Origin: Streptomyces sp. NBC_00249
GTDB lineage: Bacteria > Actinomycetota > Actinomycetes > Streptomycetales > Streptomycetaceae
Direction of reading: 5' to 3'
Length of the DNA: 64,000 nt
Assembly (NCBI RefSeq): GCF_026342355.1
Contig: NZ_JAPEMV010000006.1
Location: forward strand, 434,001-498,000
A program made the translations under genes and the position numbers. Positions 7,623 through 17,545 of this stretch are shown here, piece after piece. Position 1 is the stretch's first letter, and every line of letters starts with the position of its first letter. The notes beneath the pieces were generated by a model that worked only from the letters and a program-made list of their open reading frames with translations, was not told where the DNA came from and made no database searches.

Positions 7623-8651
7623 ATGCGCATTGGTGTGCTCACTTCCGGAGGCGACTGCCCCGGCCTCAACGCCGTCATCCGTTCCGTCGTGCACCGCGCC
7701 GTCGTCGACCACGGGGACGAGGTCATCGGCTTCCGCGACGGCTGGCGGGGTCTGCTGGAGTGCGACTACCGCAAGCTCGACCTCGACGCCGTGAGCGGCA
7801 TCCTGGCCCTCGGCGGCACCATCCTCGGCTCCTCCCGCGTCCAGCCCGCGCACCTGCGCGACGGCGTGGAGCGGGCCCGGGGGCACGTCGCGGACCTCGG
7901 TCTGGACGCCATCATCCCGATCGGCGGCGAAGGCACCCTGAAGGCCGCCAACCTGCTCGCGCAGGGCGGGCTGCCGATCGTGGGCGTGCCGAAGACCATC
8001 GACAACGACATCGCCTCGACCGACGTGACCTTCGGCTTCGACACGGCCGTGGGCGTGGCCACCGAGGCCCTGGACCGGCTGAAGACCACCGCCGAGTCCC
8101 ACCAGCGCGTGATGGTCGTGGAGGTCATGGGCCGCCACACCGGCTGGATCGCCCTGCACTCGGGCATGGCGGCCGGCGCGCACGCGATCGTGGTGCCGGA
8201 GCGGCCCTTCGACATCGACGAGCTGACGGCGATCGTCGGCGAGCGGTTCTCGGCGGGCAAGCGGTTCGCGATCGTCGTCGTCGCCGAGGGCGCCAAGCCG
8301 GCCGGGGGTTCGTCGATGGCCGTGGAGTCCGGCGGTACCGACATGTACGGCCACGAGCGGTTCGCCGGCATCGGCAACCGGCTCGCGGTCGAGCTGGAGG
8401 AGCGCCTCGGCAAGGAGGCCCGTCCGGTGATCCTGGGCCACGTCCAGCGCGGCGGTACGCCCACCGCGTACGACCGGGTCCTGGCGACCCGCTTCGGCTG
8501 GCACGCGGTGGAGGCGGCGCACCGGGGCGAATTCGGCATGCTGACGGCCCTGCGCGGCACCGACATCGTGATGGTTCCGCTGGCGGAGGCCACGTCCACG
8601 CTCAAGACGGTGCCGGGCGACCGGTACGCCGAGGCCCAGACAGTCCTGTGA
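7623..8651 (+). CDS. pfkA: 6-phosphofructokinase
   Basis: A 342-residue PFK that phosphorylates fructose 6-phosphate in glycolysis. Visible motifs are LTSGGDCPGLNAVIR (nucleotide loop), PIGGEGTLKAA (the GGDGT-equivalent, here with Glu), PKTIDNDI (catalytic Asp), VMGRHTGWIA (sugar-phosphate site) and LGHVQRGGTPTAYDR. The GGEGT form is that of the ATP-using actinobacterial group III enzymes rather than PPi-PFK, which carries GGDDT. ATG 7623 fits the family N-terminus exactly. It has its own transcription unit, with terminators on both sides. Confidence 0.96.
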   Translation: MRIGVLTSGGDCPGLNAVIRSVVHRAVVDHGDEVIGFRDGWRGLLECDYRKLDLDAVSGILALGGTILGSSRVQPAHLRDGVERARGHVADLGLDAIIPIGGEGTLKAANLLAQGGLPIVGVPKTIDNDIASTDVTFGFDTAVGVATEALDRLKTTAESHQRVMVVEVMGRHTGWIALHSGMAAGAHAIVVPERPFDIDELTAIVGERFSAGKRFAIVVVAEGAKPAGGSSMAVESGGTDMYGHERFAGIGNRLAVELEERLGKEARPVILGHVQRGGTPTAYDRVLATRFGWHAVEAAHRGEFGMLTALRGTDIVMVPLAEATSTLKTVPGDRYAEAQTVL

Positions 8652-8675
8652 TGTTTCCCCCCTTCTGATTCCCGG

Positions 8676-8709
8676 GCCGCCCCCGGACGCGATCACGTCC
8701 GGGGGCGGC
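8676..8709 (+). terminator. hairpin after pfkA
   Basis: A perfect 14-bp inverted repeat GCCGCCCCCGGACG/CGTCCGGGGGCGGC with a 6-nt loop, 24 nt past the pfkA stop and 39 nt before the next gene. Confidence 0.75.
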
Positions 8710-8748
8710 ACTACTGTGGTGGGGCGCCACAGTCAAGGGAGTGAACAG

Positions 8749-9705
8749 ATGGACCACAACGGGCACGGCATGGACATGAACATGGACCTGCCGCCGTTCA
8801 CCCTCGGGCACGGTCTGGAGTTCTCCTTCGACGCCTTCTTCCTGTCCGGCTCCCTGCTGGGGCTGGCCCTGTACGGATGGGGCGTCCTGCGGCTTCGCCG
8901 GCGCGGGGACTCCTGGTCGGTGGGACGGACCCTGGCCTTCACCCTCGGCGTCGTGACCGTGATCCTGGTGATGTGCACCAAGCTGAACGACTACGGCATG
9001 GTCATGTTCAGCGTGCACATGGTCCAGCACATGGTGATCAGCATGATCACCCCGATCCTGCTGCTGCTCGGCGCCCCCATGACGCTGGCGCTGCGCGCGC
9101 TGCCGCCGGCCCCGCGCGGGAGCAAGGGTCCGCGCGAGCTGCTCCTGATGCTGCTGCACAGCCGGTACATGCGGATCATCACGCACCCGGCCTTCACGAT
9201 CCCGATGTTCATCGCCAGCCTCTACGGGCTGTACTTCACCCCGCTGTTCGACTTCCTGATGGAGAGCCGGACCGGGCACATCGCGATGATGCTCCACTTC
9301 CTGGCCGTCGGCGTGATCTTCTTCTGGCCGATCATGGGCGTGGACCCGGGCCCGCACCGCCCCGGCTACGTCATGCGGATGCTGGAGCTGTTCGCGGGCA
9401 TGCCCTTCCACGCCTTCTTCGGCATCGCGCTGATGATGGCCAGCGAGCCGATGATCAAGACGTATGCGAACCCGCCCGCCTCCCTGAACATCGATCCGCT
9501 GCTCGACCAGCAGTGGGGCGGCGGCATCGCCTGGGCCTTCAGCGAGATCCCGTCGGTGCTCGTGCTGATCGCCCTGATGTACCAGTGGTACCACTCGGAG
9601 CAGCGGGCCGCGAAGCGCTCGGACCGGGCCGCGGACCGGGACGGCGACCAGGAGCTGGCGGCGTACAACTCGTATCTCGCCTCGCTCCAAGGGCGCGGCC
9701 AGTAG
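8749..9705 (+). CDS. cytochrome c oxidase assembly protein, CtaG-like membrane protein
   Basis: A 318-residue polytopic membrane protein. At least seven hydrophobic segments are visible, including LSGSLLGLALYGWGVL, TLAFTLGVVTVILVM and TPILLLLGAPMTLAL. The His pattern MVQHMVISM, MMLHFLAVG and AGMPFHAFFGIAL fits the caa3_CtaG (PF09678) family. The Met/His-rich N-terminus (MDHNGHGMDMNMD) could handle copper. The family acts in copper delivery to cytochrome oxidase, but many streptomycete paralogues are uncharacterised. GGGAGTG precedes the ATG. Confidence 0.85.
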   Translation: MDHNGHGMDMNMDLPPFTLGHGLEFSFDAFFLSGSLLGLALYGWGVLRLRRRGDSWSVGRTLAFTLGVVTVILVMCTKLNDYGMVMFSVHMVQHMVISMITPILLLLGAPMTLALRALPPAPRGSKGPRELLLMLLHSRYMRIITHPAFTIPMFIASLYGLYFTPLFDFLMESRTGHIAMMLHFLAVGVIFFWPIMGVDPGPHRPGYVMRMLELFAGMPFHAFFGIALMMASEPMIKTYANPPASLNIDPLLDQQWGGGIAWAFSEIPSVLVLIALMYQWYHSEQRAAKRSDRAADRDGDQELAAYNSYLASLQGRGQ

Positions 9706-9737
9706 CGCGGGAGCCGGGTCAGGCGCCACCATGGGGC

Positions 9738-9896
9738 ATGACCGGATCCGTTAAGGCGATGGCCGTCACCACCTTCGCCGCCCTGGTGGCCGTGTCCACG
9801 TACTCCGTGGCCCTCGGCAGCAACGGCTGGCTGTGGTTCGGCTGGGTGGTGCTGGGGCTGCTGACCGTGGGCCTGGCCGCTTCGCGCGGGGTCTGA
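9738..9896 (+). CDS. 52-residue two-helix membrane protein
   Basis: A small protein MTGSVKAMAVTTF...LAASRGV with two hydrophobic segments (about residues 8-24 and 30-48) separated by a short GSNG turn. It follows the CtaG-like gene after 32 bp on the same strand and is probably cotranscribed. I know no function; it may be a small partner of the CtaG-like protein. The ribosome site is unclear. Confidence 0.65.
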   Translation: MTGSVKAMAVTTFAALVAVSTYSVALGSNGWLWFGWVVLGLLTVGLAASRGV

Positions 9897-10048
9897 ACCG
9901 CCCCCGCCGCCCTGCCCGGCCGCCCGCAGCGGCCGTCGTGCGCGCGCCCGCGTCCCTGCCGTCACCCCGACTGCGCCCGCCCCTCCCGTCGCCTGCCTGA
10001 CTGTCCGTAGGATGGGCGTGACGATGAGGCATCGACGGGAGCGGCCTG

Positions 10049-10759
10049 GTGTTCTACCACTTGCTCAAGCACGTGCTGCTCGGCCCCTTGCTGCGGCTGC
10101 TGTTCCGGCCGCGGATCGAGGGGCTGGAGAACATTCCCCCGGAAGGCGCGGCGATCGTCGCGGGGAACCACCTGTCCTTCTCGGACCACTTCCTCATGCC
10201 CGCGATCCTCAGCCGCCGGATCACCTTCCTCGCCAAGGCCGAGTACTTCACCGGGCCGGGGATCAAGGGCCGGCTGACGGCCGCCTTCTTCCGCAGCGCC
10301 GGGCAGATCCCCGTGGACCGCTCCGGCAAGGACGCGGGCCAGGCGGCGCTGCGCGAGGGGCTCGGGGTCCTGGCCAAGGGTGAGCTGCTCGGGATCTACC
10401 CGGAGGGCACCCGCTCGCACGACGGCCGGCTGTACAAGGGCAAGGTCGGCGTGGCGGCGATGGCGCTGGGCGCCGGGGTCCCGGTGGTGCCGTGCGCGAT
10501 GGTCGGCACCTTCGAGATCCAGCCGCCCGGGCAGAAGCTCCCGAAGATCAGGAGGGTCACGATCCGCTTCGGCGCCCCGCTGGAGTTCTCCCGGTACGAG
10601 GGGATGGAGGGCGAGCGGGCCGTGCTGCGGGCCGTCACGGACGAGATCATGTACGCGATCCTCGGCCTCTCCGGGCAGGAGTACGTCGACCGGTACGCGG
10701 CCGAGGTCAAGACCGAGGAGGAGGAGAAGCGGAAGAAGGCCCGGCGCCTGACGCGCTGA
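10049..10759 (+). CDS. 1-acyl-sn-glycerol-3-phosphate acyltransferase (PlsC family)
   Basis: A 236-residue membrane-associated acyltransferase for phospholipid synthesis. The catalytic NHLSFSDHF (HxxxxD) is at about residue 45, FRSAGQIPVDRS lies near 90, and YPEGTRSHDGRLYKGK at about 120 binds glycerol phosphate. The tail is charged (KTEEEEKRKKARRLTR). The GTG at 10049 has a GGGAGC site. Several PlsC paralogues exist in streptomycetes, so I give no gene symbol. Confidence 0.92.
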   Translation: MFYHLLKHVLLGPLLRLLFRPRIEGLENIPPEGAAIVAGNHLSFSDHFLMPAILSRRITFLAKAEYFTGPGIKGRLTAAFFRSAGQIPVDRSGKDAGQAALREGLGVLAKGELLGIYPEGTRSHDGRLYKGKVGVAAMALGAGVPVVPCAMVGTFEIQPPGQKLPKIRRVTIRFGAPLEFSRYEGMEGERAVLRAVTDEIMYAILGLSGQEYVDRYAAEVKTEEEEKRKKARRLTR

Positions 10760-10817
10760 GCCTTCTCCCGTTCACTTCACTTCACTGCACTCACGTGAGC
10801 GCACCGGATCCGCGGGA

Positions 10818-12497
10818 CTAGCGGACGGCCGGGAGCTCCTCGCGCGCCGGGAGGTCGGCGCCCTGGGACTGGGCGAGCGACTTCGCGGTGGCCGGGGCCG
10901 CGGCGGGGGCCACCGGGGTGGCGTGCGGGCCGCACTTCACGTCCTGCGCGTCGACCTTGCCGGTGAGCAGGTAGGTGTCGACCCGGGTGTTGATGCAGGG
11001 GTTCACCAGGCTGGTCACACCGTGCGAGCCGGCGTTCTGCTCGGTGATCAGGCGCGAGCCGGCCAGGCGCTTGTGCAGCGAGACCGCACCGTCGTACGGC
11101 GTGGCCGCGTCGCGCTCCGACTGGACGATCAGGACCGGCGCCAGACCGCGCTTGGCACCGACCTCGATCGGGGTGCTCTGCTTGGACTTCCAGGTCGCGC
11201 AGGGCAGGTTCATCCAGGCGTTCGACCAGGTCAGGAACGGGTACTTCTTGTGCAGCTCGGTGTTGTCCCGGTCCCACTTGGCCCAGCTGGTGGGCCACTT
11301 GGCGTCGGCGCACTCGACCGCGGTGTAGACGGCGTTGCTGTTCTCCGAGGCGGCGTTGCCCACGAGGTCGGTCATGTCCGGGGCGATGGCGTCGACCAGC
11401 GCCTGGGTGTCGCCGGCGAGGTACTTGCTCCAGGTCTGGGCGACGGGCACCCAGGAGGAGTCGTAGTACGGGGCGCCCTGGAAGAAGCCGATCAGCTCGG
11501 CCGGGCCGACGACCCCGCCGATGGGGTTGGCCTTGGCCGCGGCGCGCAGCTCCTGGTACTTGGCCTCGACCTTGGCGCGGGTGTCGCCGATGTGGAAGAC
11601 GGAGTCGTTCTTGGCGACCCAGTCCTGCCAGTCGTTCCAGCGCATCTGGAAGGCGACGTCCTGGCCGAGGTTGGCCTCGTACCAGATGTTGTCCTGGTCG
11701 GGGTTGACCACGCTGTCGACGATCATGCGGCGCACGTGGGTCGGGAAGAGGGTCGCGTAGACCCCGCCCAGGTAGGTGCCGTAGGAGACGCCGAGGAAGT
11801 TCAGCTTCTGCTCGCCGAGGGCGGCCCGGATGACGTCCAGGTCGCGCGCGGTGTTCGGCGTGGTCATGTGCGGCAGCATCTCGCCGCTGCGCTCCTTGCA
11901 GCCGTCCGCGTACTCGGCGGCGAGCTTGCGCTGGGCGCGCTTGTCGGCCTCGTTGGAGGGGACCGGGTCGGCCTTGGGGGCCTTCACGAACTCCTGCGGG
12001 TCGATGCACGAGATGGGCGCGGAGTGGCCGACGCCGCGGGGGTCGAAGCCCACGAAGTCGTACGCCTTGGAGGTGTTGACCCACAGCGGGCTCTTGGTGG
12101 TGACCCGGCGCGGGAAGCGCATGCCGGAGCCGCCGGGGCCGCCCGGGTTGTAGACGAGCGCGCCCTGGCGCTCCTCCTTGGTGCCGGTGCTGACGGCGCG
12201 GTCGACCGCGATGTCGATGGTCTTGCCGAAGGGCTTGGTGTAGTCGAGCGGGACCTTGACCCAGCCGCACTGGATCGGCTTCTCGAAGCCCCAGTCGGCA
12301 GGACAGTCCTTCCAGTCGATCCCGGCGCGCGCCGCGCGCGCCGCCGCGATCTGGACGCCGATGGCCTCGGCGGGCCCGTTGTCCCGGCCGGCCGAAGCCG
12401 TCGGGGCCGCCGAGGCGGACGGCGCGAGCAGCAGGCCTGCCGCCAGTGCGCCGGTGATGAGAGTTGCTGCGCTCCCCAGCGCCGCGGTACGTATCAC
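10818..12497 (-). CDS. secreted tripeptidyl aminopeptidase (alpha/beta hydrolase, SlpD/Tap type)
   Basis: A 559-residue exported serine peptidase. The N-terminus is a Sec signal (MIRTAALGSAATLITGALAA, with an ASA-type cleavage site near residue 30). The oxyanion turn is NPGGPGGSG, the nucleophile Ser is in LGVSYGTYLGG, the Asp is in VQSERDAATPY and the His in NAGSHGV. The C-terminal part matches the TAP-like domain, where paired Cys (NPCINT, VKCGPH) probably form a disulphide. The GTG start at 12497 has an AGGGGGA site. The order just before the urease cluster is as I remember for tap-like genes in Streptomyces. Confidence 0.93.
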   Translation of the reverse strand: MIRTAALGSAATLITGALAAGLLLAPSASAAPTASAGRDNGPAEAIGVQIAAARAARAGIDWKDCPADWGFEKPIQCGWVKVPLDYTKPFGKTIDIAVDRAVSTGTKEERQGALVYNPGGPGGSGMRFPRRVTTKSPLWVNTSKAYDFVGFDPRGVGHSAPISCIDPQEFVKAPKADPVPSNEADKRAQRKLAAEYADGCKERSGEMLPHMTTPNTARDLDVIRAALGEQKLNFLGVSYGTYLGGVYATLFPTHVRRMIVDSVVNPDQDNIWYEANLGQDVAFQMRWNDWQDWVAKNDSVFHIGDTRAKVEAKYQELRAAAKANPIGGVVGPAELIGFFQGAPYYDSSWVPVAQTWSKYLAGDTQALVDAIAPDMTDLVGNAASENSNAVYTAVECADAKWPTSWAKWDRDNTELHKKYPFLTWSNAWMNLPCATWKSKQSTPIEVGAKRGLAPVLIVQSERDAATPYDGAVSLHKRLAGSRLITEQNAGSHGVTSLVNPCINTRVDTYLLTGKVDAQDVKCGPHATPVAPAAAPATAKSLAQSQGADLPAREELPAVR

Positions 12498-12692
12498 GTG
12501 GTTGATCCCCCTGCGTCAAATGCCGCCGCGTGCGGACGGCTTCGGTCTGCTCTGGTCGTCGGCGTGCAAGGGGGATCCTCGCGTCTGACCAGCACCCGGC
12601 AACAGAGCAAGGTCGCGTTCTTTGCCCAACCGATAACCGGAAACACGTGTACCGCTGAGCGGTGTCCCATTCGCCCCGAGTACGACCCCCCG

Positions 12693-13474
12693 TCACCAGC
12701 CGTACGGGCGGACCGCCTCGTCGAGGAGTTCCCGCAGGTGGAGCGCGTCCGGGGCGAGCGCCGTCACCAGGACGGCCGGGCCGGCCAGCGGGGTGAGCGC
12801 CGCGAACTCCCCCAGCACCGCCGGCTTCGGCGGATCGGTGGCGAAGGCCGGGTCCACCAGCAGGACCTGACCCAGCGCCCGGTGCCCGGCGAGTCCGGCC
12901 GGACCGTCCCAGCCCCCGGGGGCGCCGGGGCCGCAGCACAGCTCCTGGTCGAGGAGCGGACGGCCGCCCCGGGTGACGGTGAGCCGGCTGCGCAGCAGGC
13001 CGGGGCCCTCTCCGGTACGGCCCAGCACCTGTTCCTCGCGCAGCAGCAGCCGGGCGGTGGGGGCGAGTTCGGCGCGGGTGCGGACCCGCAGGTCGCTGCC
13101 GTGGACGGAGACCAGGGGCTCGGGCAGCCAGCGCACCGCCGACCCCTCGGCCAGGGTCAGGCGTACGTCGTACCGGGCGGCCTCCCCGCCCCGGCCGGGC
13201 AGGGCCAGGGTGGCCGCCGCCGAGCGCAGGGCGAGGCGGGCGCCGGGTCCCGCCTCGGCCTCGACCGTGAGGTGGTCGCCGCCGAGGGGGGCGCTCATGG
13301 CGCCGACCAGCATCACCCCCGCCTCGGCGCCCTCGCCCCGGGTGCGGCGCAGCGCGAGCGGCCCCTCCCCGGCCAGCAGGGGCAGGGCGGTGCCGCCGCG
13401 CCCGTCGGCGGCGGCGCGGATGCGGGCGGTGGCCCGCAGGCCGGCCGGGGTGCGGGTGACGGGGGGCGCGCTGG

Positions 13475-13478
<4 letters not shown>
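12693..13478 (-). CDS. ureD: urease accessory protein UreD
   Basis: A 261-residue scaffold that, with UreF and UreG, delivers nickel to apo-urease. It has the typical UreD beta-rich pattern (GAMSAPLGGDHLTVEAEAG, RWLPEPLVSVHGSDL, LLREEQVLGR) and the YGW-type C-terminus. The GTG start overlaps the ureG stop by 4 nt (GTGA), which fixes the start and indicates translational coupling. It is the last gene of the urease operon. Confidence 0.93.
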
Positions 13479-14161
<683 letters not shown>

Positions 14162-14206
14162 GGGAGGTCTCCTTGGGGGGTGGTCCGGGAGGGCCGGTGG
14201 GGGCGC

Positions 14207-14881
14207 TCAGGAGGCGAAGAGCCGTACCGGCCAGTCGGCATGGATCTGGGCCGCGATCTCCAGCAGGGGCGAGGAGGGCGCGGGCAGGCTGTCCGGGCCC
14301 TCCGTGCGGGCCAGCAGGCCGGCTTCGGCGGCCCGGGCGGCGACGGCGTCGAGATCGGGCGCGAGGTGGGCCAGGACGGCGCTCGCCTCGAAGGGGTCGA
14401 GGCCGAGCAGCCGTACCGTCGCCGAGGCGGGGCCGCTGACGCTCTCGTACGCGGCCACGTGCGCGGCGTCGAGTGCGCCGAGCCCGGCCGCCCGGGCGGT
14501 GAGCCCGAGTACCACGGGCTGGTGCGCCCCGCGCGGGAAGGCGGCGGCCAGCGCGTCCAGTTCGGCGGCCGGCCAGGTTGCACGGGCGGCCCGCAGGAGC
14601 TGACGTCCGAGCTTGCGCGCGGCGGCGCGCAGCGCGGGCGAGGGGGTGCGGGCGTCGGCGGCGGCGTCGAGGGCGGCCGGGTCGAGGCCGAGGGCGGCCG
14701 CCGCCGCGAGGGCGGCGGCGGTCAGTCCGGCGGTGTGGAGCCGGCCCCGGCAGAATTCCGCGAGGGTCGCGGCGTCGTGGATGCGGCCCGCCTTGCAGGC
14801 GGCTTCCGCCCCGCCGGAGTGGGCGTGCCCTCCGGCGGGGAAGCGGCCGTCCGCGAGGACGAGCAGGGCGGCGAGGCCCAT
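14207..14881 (-). CDS. ureF: urease accessory protein UreF
   Basis: A 224-residue all-helical accessory protein that recruits UreG to the urease-UreD complex. The N-terminal LADGRFPAGGHAHSGGAEAA is the conserved UreF opening (SD.xFPxGxFxHSxGLE). The rest is alanine-rich helix. ATG overlaps the ureC stop (TGATG). Confidence 0.93.
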   Translation of the reverse strand: MGLAALLVLADGRFPAGGHAHSGGAEAACKAGRIHDAATLAEFCRGRLHTAGLTAAALAAAAALGLDPAALDAAADARTPSPALRAAARKLGRQLLRAARATWPAAELDALAAAFPRGAHQPVVLGLTARAAGLGALDAAHVAAYESVSGPASATVRLLGLDPFEASAVLAHLAPDLDAVAARAAEAGLLARTEGPDSLPAPSSPLLEIAAQIHADWPVRLFAS

Positions 14882-16602
14882 CAGAAGAGGAAGTATCTCT
14901 GTGCCATGGGCAGTTCGGCCGCTGGCGCCGGCTCCACGGCCTCACCGTCGATGGTGACGGTGAAGGTGTCGGCGTCGACCTCGACCCGGGGCATGGCGTC
15001 GTTGTTGCGCATGTCCGCCTTGCCGACCTTGCGGGTGCTCTCGATGGCGACGAACTCCTTGCCGAGGCCGAGCCGTTCGGGCAGTCCGTGGTCGAGGGCG
15101 GCCTGCGCGGTGAAGTTGACCGAGTTCAGGCCGGGGGCGCGGCCGTGGCTGCCGAACATGGGGCGGGGCAGGACGGGCTGCGGGGTGGGGATCGAGGCGT
15201 TGGCGTCGCCCATCTGCGCGTAGGCGATCTGGCCGCCCTTGACGACCAGTTCGGGCTTGACCCCGAAGAAGGCCGGGTTCCACAGCACGAGGTCGGCGAG
15301 CTTGCCGGGCTCGACCGAGCCGATCTCCCGGGCGAGGCCCTGGGCGACGGCCGGGTTGATCGTGTACTTGGCGACGTAGCGGCGGGCCCGGTGGTTGTCG
15401 GCGGGGCCGTCTCCGGGGAGGAAGCCGCGGCGCTTCTTCATCACGTGGGCGGTCTGCCAGGTGCGGAGCACGACCTCGCCGACGCGGCCCATGGCCTGGG
15501 CGTCGGAGGAGATGATGGAGATCGCACCGAGGTCATGGAGCACGTCCTCGGCGGCGATGGTGGAGGGGCGGATCCGGGACTCGGCGAAGGCGAGGTCCTC
15601 GGGGACGGACGGGTTGAGGTGGTGGCAGACCATCAGCATGTCGAGGTGTTCCTCGACGGTGTTGACGGTGTGCGGCCGGGTGGGGTTGGTCGAGCTGGGC
15701 AGGATGTTGGACTCGGAGACCACCGTGATGATGTCGGGTGCGTGCCCGCCGCCCGCGCCCTCGGTGTGGTACGAGTGGATGGTCCGCCCGGCGATGGCGG
15801 CGAGGGTGTCGTCGACGAATCCGGCCTCGTTGAGGGTGTCGGTGTGGATGGCGACCTGGGCGCCGGTCTCGTCGGCCACGCTCAGGCAGGCGTCGATGAC
15901 GGCGGGGGTGGCCCCCCAGTCCTCGTGGATCTTGAAGCCGAGGGCGCCGCCGCGCAGTTGGGAGTGCATGGCCTCGCGGGACATCGTGTTGCCCTTGCCG
16001 AGCAGGCCGATGTTGACGGGGTAGGACTCCATGGCCGCGAACATCCGGGCCAGGTGCCAGGGTCCGGGGGTGACGGTGGTGGCCTTGGTCCCTTCGGCGG
16101 GTCCGGTGCCGCCGCCGACGAGGGTGGTGGTGCCGGAGGCGAGGGCCGCGTCGATCACGGTCGGCGAGATGAAGTGGACGTGGGTGTCGACGGTCCCGGC
16201 GGTGACGATCTTCCCGTTCCCGGAGATGATCTCGGTCTCGGGTCCGATGACCAGGGCGGGGTCCACCCCGTCCATGGTGTCGGGGTTGCCGGCCTTGCCG
16301 ATGCCGCTGATGCGGCCGCCGCGGATGCCGATGTCGGCCTTGACGATGCCCCAGTGGTCGAGGATCACCGCGCCGGTGATCACCGTGTCGGGGGCGCCCT
16401 CGGCGCGGGTGGTGCGGGCCTGGCCCATGGACTCGCGGATGACCTTGCCGCCGCCGAAGACGGCCTCGTCGCCGGATTTCCCGGGGCCGCCGCTGAGGTC
16501 CCGCTCGATCTCGACGAAGAGGTCGGTGTCGGCGAGGCGGATCCGGTCCCCGGCCGTGGGCCCGAAGAGGTCGGCGTACGCCTGGCGCGTGAGCTCAGCC
16601 AT
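14881..16602 (-). CDS. ureC: urease alpha subunit
   Basis: The 573-residue catalytic subunit, which hydrolyses urea to ammonia and carbamate. Ni ligands and catalytic residues are in place: DTHVHFISP (two His), GALGFKIHEDWG (the carbamylated Lys and a His), SYHTEGAGGGHAPD, the flap MVCHHLNPSVPED with its Cys-His, and SSDAQAMGR (Asp ligand). Length is normal. It overlaps ureB by 8 bp and ureF by 1 bp, so translation is coupled. Confidence 0.98.
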   Translation of the reverse strand: MAELTRQAYADLFGPTAGDRIRLADTDLFVEIERDLSGGPGKSGDEAVFGGGKVIRESMGQARTTRAEGAPDTVITGAVILDHWGIVKADIGIRGGRISGIGKAGNPDTMDGVDPALVIGPETEIISGNGKIVTAGTVDTHVHFISPTVIDAALASGTTTLVGGGTGPAEGTKATTVTPGPWHLARMFAAMESYPVNIGLLGKGNTMSREAMHSQLRGGALGFKIHEDWGATPAVIDACLSVADETGAQVAIHTDTLNEAGFVDDTLAAIAGRTIHSYHTEGAGGGHAPDIITVVSESNILPSSTNPTRPHTVNTVEEHLDMLMVCHHLNPSVPEDLAFAESRIRPSTIAAEDVLHDLGAISIISSDAQAMGRVGEVVLRTWQTAHVMKKRRGFLPGDGPADNHRARRYVAKYTINPAVAQGLAREIGSVEPGKLADLVLWNPAFFGVKPELVVKGGQIAYAQMGDANASIPTPQPVLPRPMFGSHGRAPGLNSVNFTAQAALDHGLPERLGLGKEFVAIESTRKVGKADMRNNDAMPRVEVDADTFTVTIDGEAVEPAPAAELPMAQRYFLF

Positions 16603-16906
16603 CGAGCGGCCCTCCGGTCTCGCCGCGCAGTCCCGGTACGGTGCGCAGTCCGCCCAGCGGTACGAGTTCCACGGCGACCGGGATGCCCGGCTCGAAGCGG
16701 ACGGCGGTGCCGGCGGCGATGTTCAGGCGCAGGCCGCGGGCGGACCCGCGGTCGAAGTCGAGACCGGGGTTGGCCTCGGCGAAGTGGTAGTGGGAGCCGA
16801 CCTGTACGGGCCGGTCGGCGGCGTTGAGCACGGTCAGGCGGGTGACGGGGCGGCCCTCGTTGAGGCACACCGGACCGTCCCCGTAGGCGATCTCGCCGGG
16901 GATCAT
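16595..16906 (-). CDS. ureB: urease beta subunit
   Basis: A 103-residue structural subunit opening MIPGEIAYGDGP, with VGSHYHFAEANPGLDFDR and GTAVRFEPG typical of UreB. It is separate from UreA, as in most actinobacteria. It starts 14 bp after ureA and overlaps ureC by 8 bp. Confidence 0.97.
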   Translation of the reverse strand: MIPGEIAYGDGPVCLNEGRPVTRLTVLNAADRPVQVGSHYHFAEANPGLDFDRGSARGLRLNIAAGTAVRFEPGIPVAVELVPLGGLRTVPGLRGETGGPLDG

Positions 16907-16920
16907 GGGGGTGTTCCCTC

Positions 16921-17223
16921 TCAGACGATCGGGTCGTGGACGGTGACGAGCTTGGTGCCGTCCGGGAAGGTCGCCTCGACCTGGACGTCGTGGATCATCT
17001 CGGGGATGCCCTCCATGACCTCGGCGCGGGTGAGCACGGTGCGGCCGGAGGCCATGAGTTGGGCCACGGTCCGCCCGTCACGGGCGCCTTCGAGGAGGTG
17101 CGAGGTGATCAGTGCGATCGCTTCGGGGTGGTTGAGCAGGACGCCGCGCGCCCTTCGCTTCTCGGCCACGTCGGCGGCCACATGGATCAGGAGTCTCTCT
17201 TGTTCATGTGGAGTCAGTTGCAC
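16921..17223 (-). CDS. ureA: urease gamma subunit
   Basis: A 100-residue first gene of the ureABCFGD operon, with MQLTPHEQERLLIHVAADVA at the N-terminus and VEATFPDGTKLVTVHDPI at the C-terminus. The start is GTG 17223; the preceding bases (GATAACAG) give only a poor ribosome site, but the family N-terminus fixes it. No GlnR box was clear upstream. Confidence 0.97.
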   Translation of the reverse strand: MQLTPHEQERLLIHVAADVAEKRRARGVLLNHPEAIALITSHLLEGARDGRTVAQLMASGRTVLTRAEVMEGIPEMIHDVQVEATFPDGTKLVTVHDPIV

Positions 17224-17545
17224 CTGTTATCACCAAGCTTCCGGGACATGATCAACATCGCGCCACAGGGAAAGGTAGCGGCCCTCAACACTTTGTTGAC
17301 CTGCGCATATCCGTGCCAAGCATGTCTTGCCCAACGCAGAGAGAGGCTTTCCGTCCCGATCACCGTCGTTTTACCCGAGCATGGGTGATCTTTGGCGGAA
17401 GACCGCGGGGCCTCACGGTAGGGCCCGCAGTTTTCAGCTGAGTTAACCCACGTTTCGGGAAGGCTCCCGGTTCAACCGCGCCCCGGCCGCCGCCCGGAGT
17501 CCGTATACGGGCCCGGCGCGCGGCCGCACCCGGGCCTTTGCAGGG
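17224..17545. other. gene-free spacer upstream of ureA
   Basis: These 322 bp separate ureA from the ATP-binding protein gene, both on the minus strand. The middle is less GC-rich than its surroundings (around CTTTGTTGACCTGCGCATAT), as expected of a regulatory region. I found no convincing -35/-10 pair, GlnR box or coding frame. The part near 17475-17545 is extremely GC-rich and may hold the terminator of the upstream gene. Confidence 0.5.

Noticed and set aside
10788..10801. CTCACGTGAG palindrome after plsC as an operator
   Set aside because: It lies between convergent gene ends and is more likely part of a weak hairpin than a regulator site.
17224..17400. GlnR box or sigma70 promoter before ureA
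   Set aside because: TTGACC on the plus strand points away from ureA and no GTnAC-n6-GaAAC pattern was convincing.
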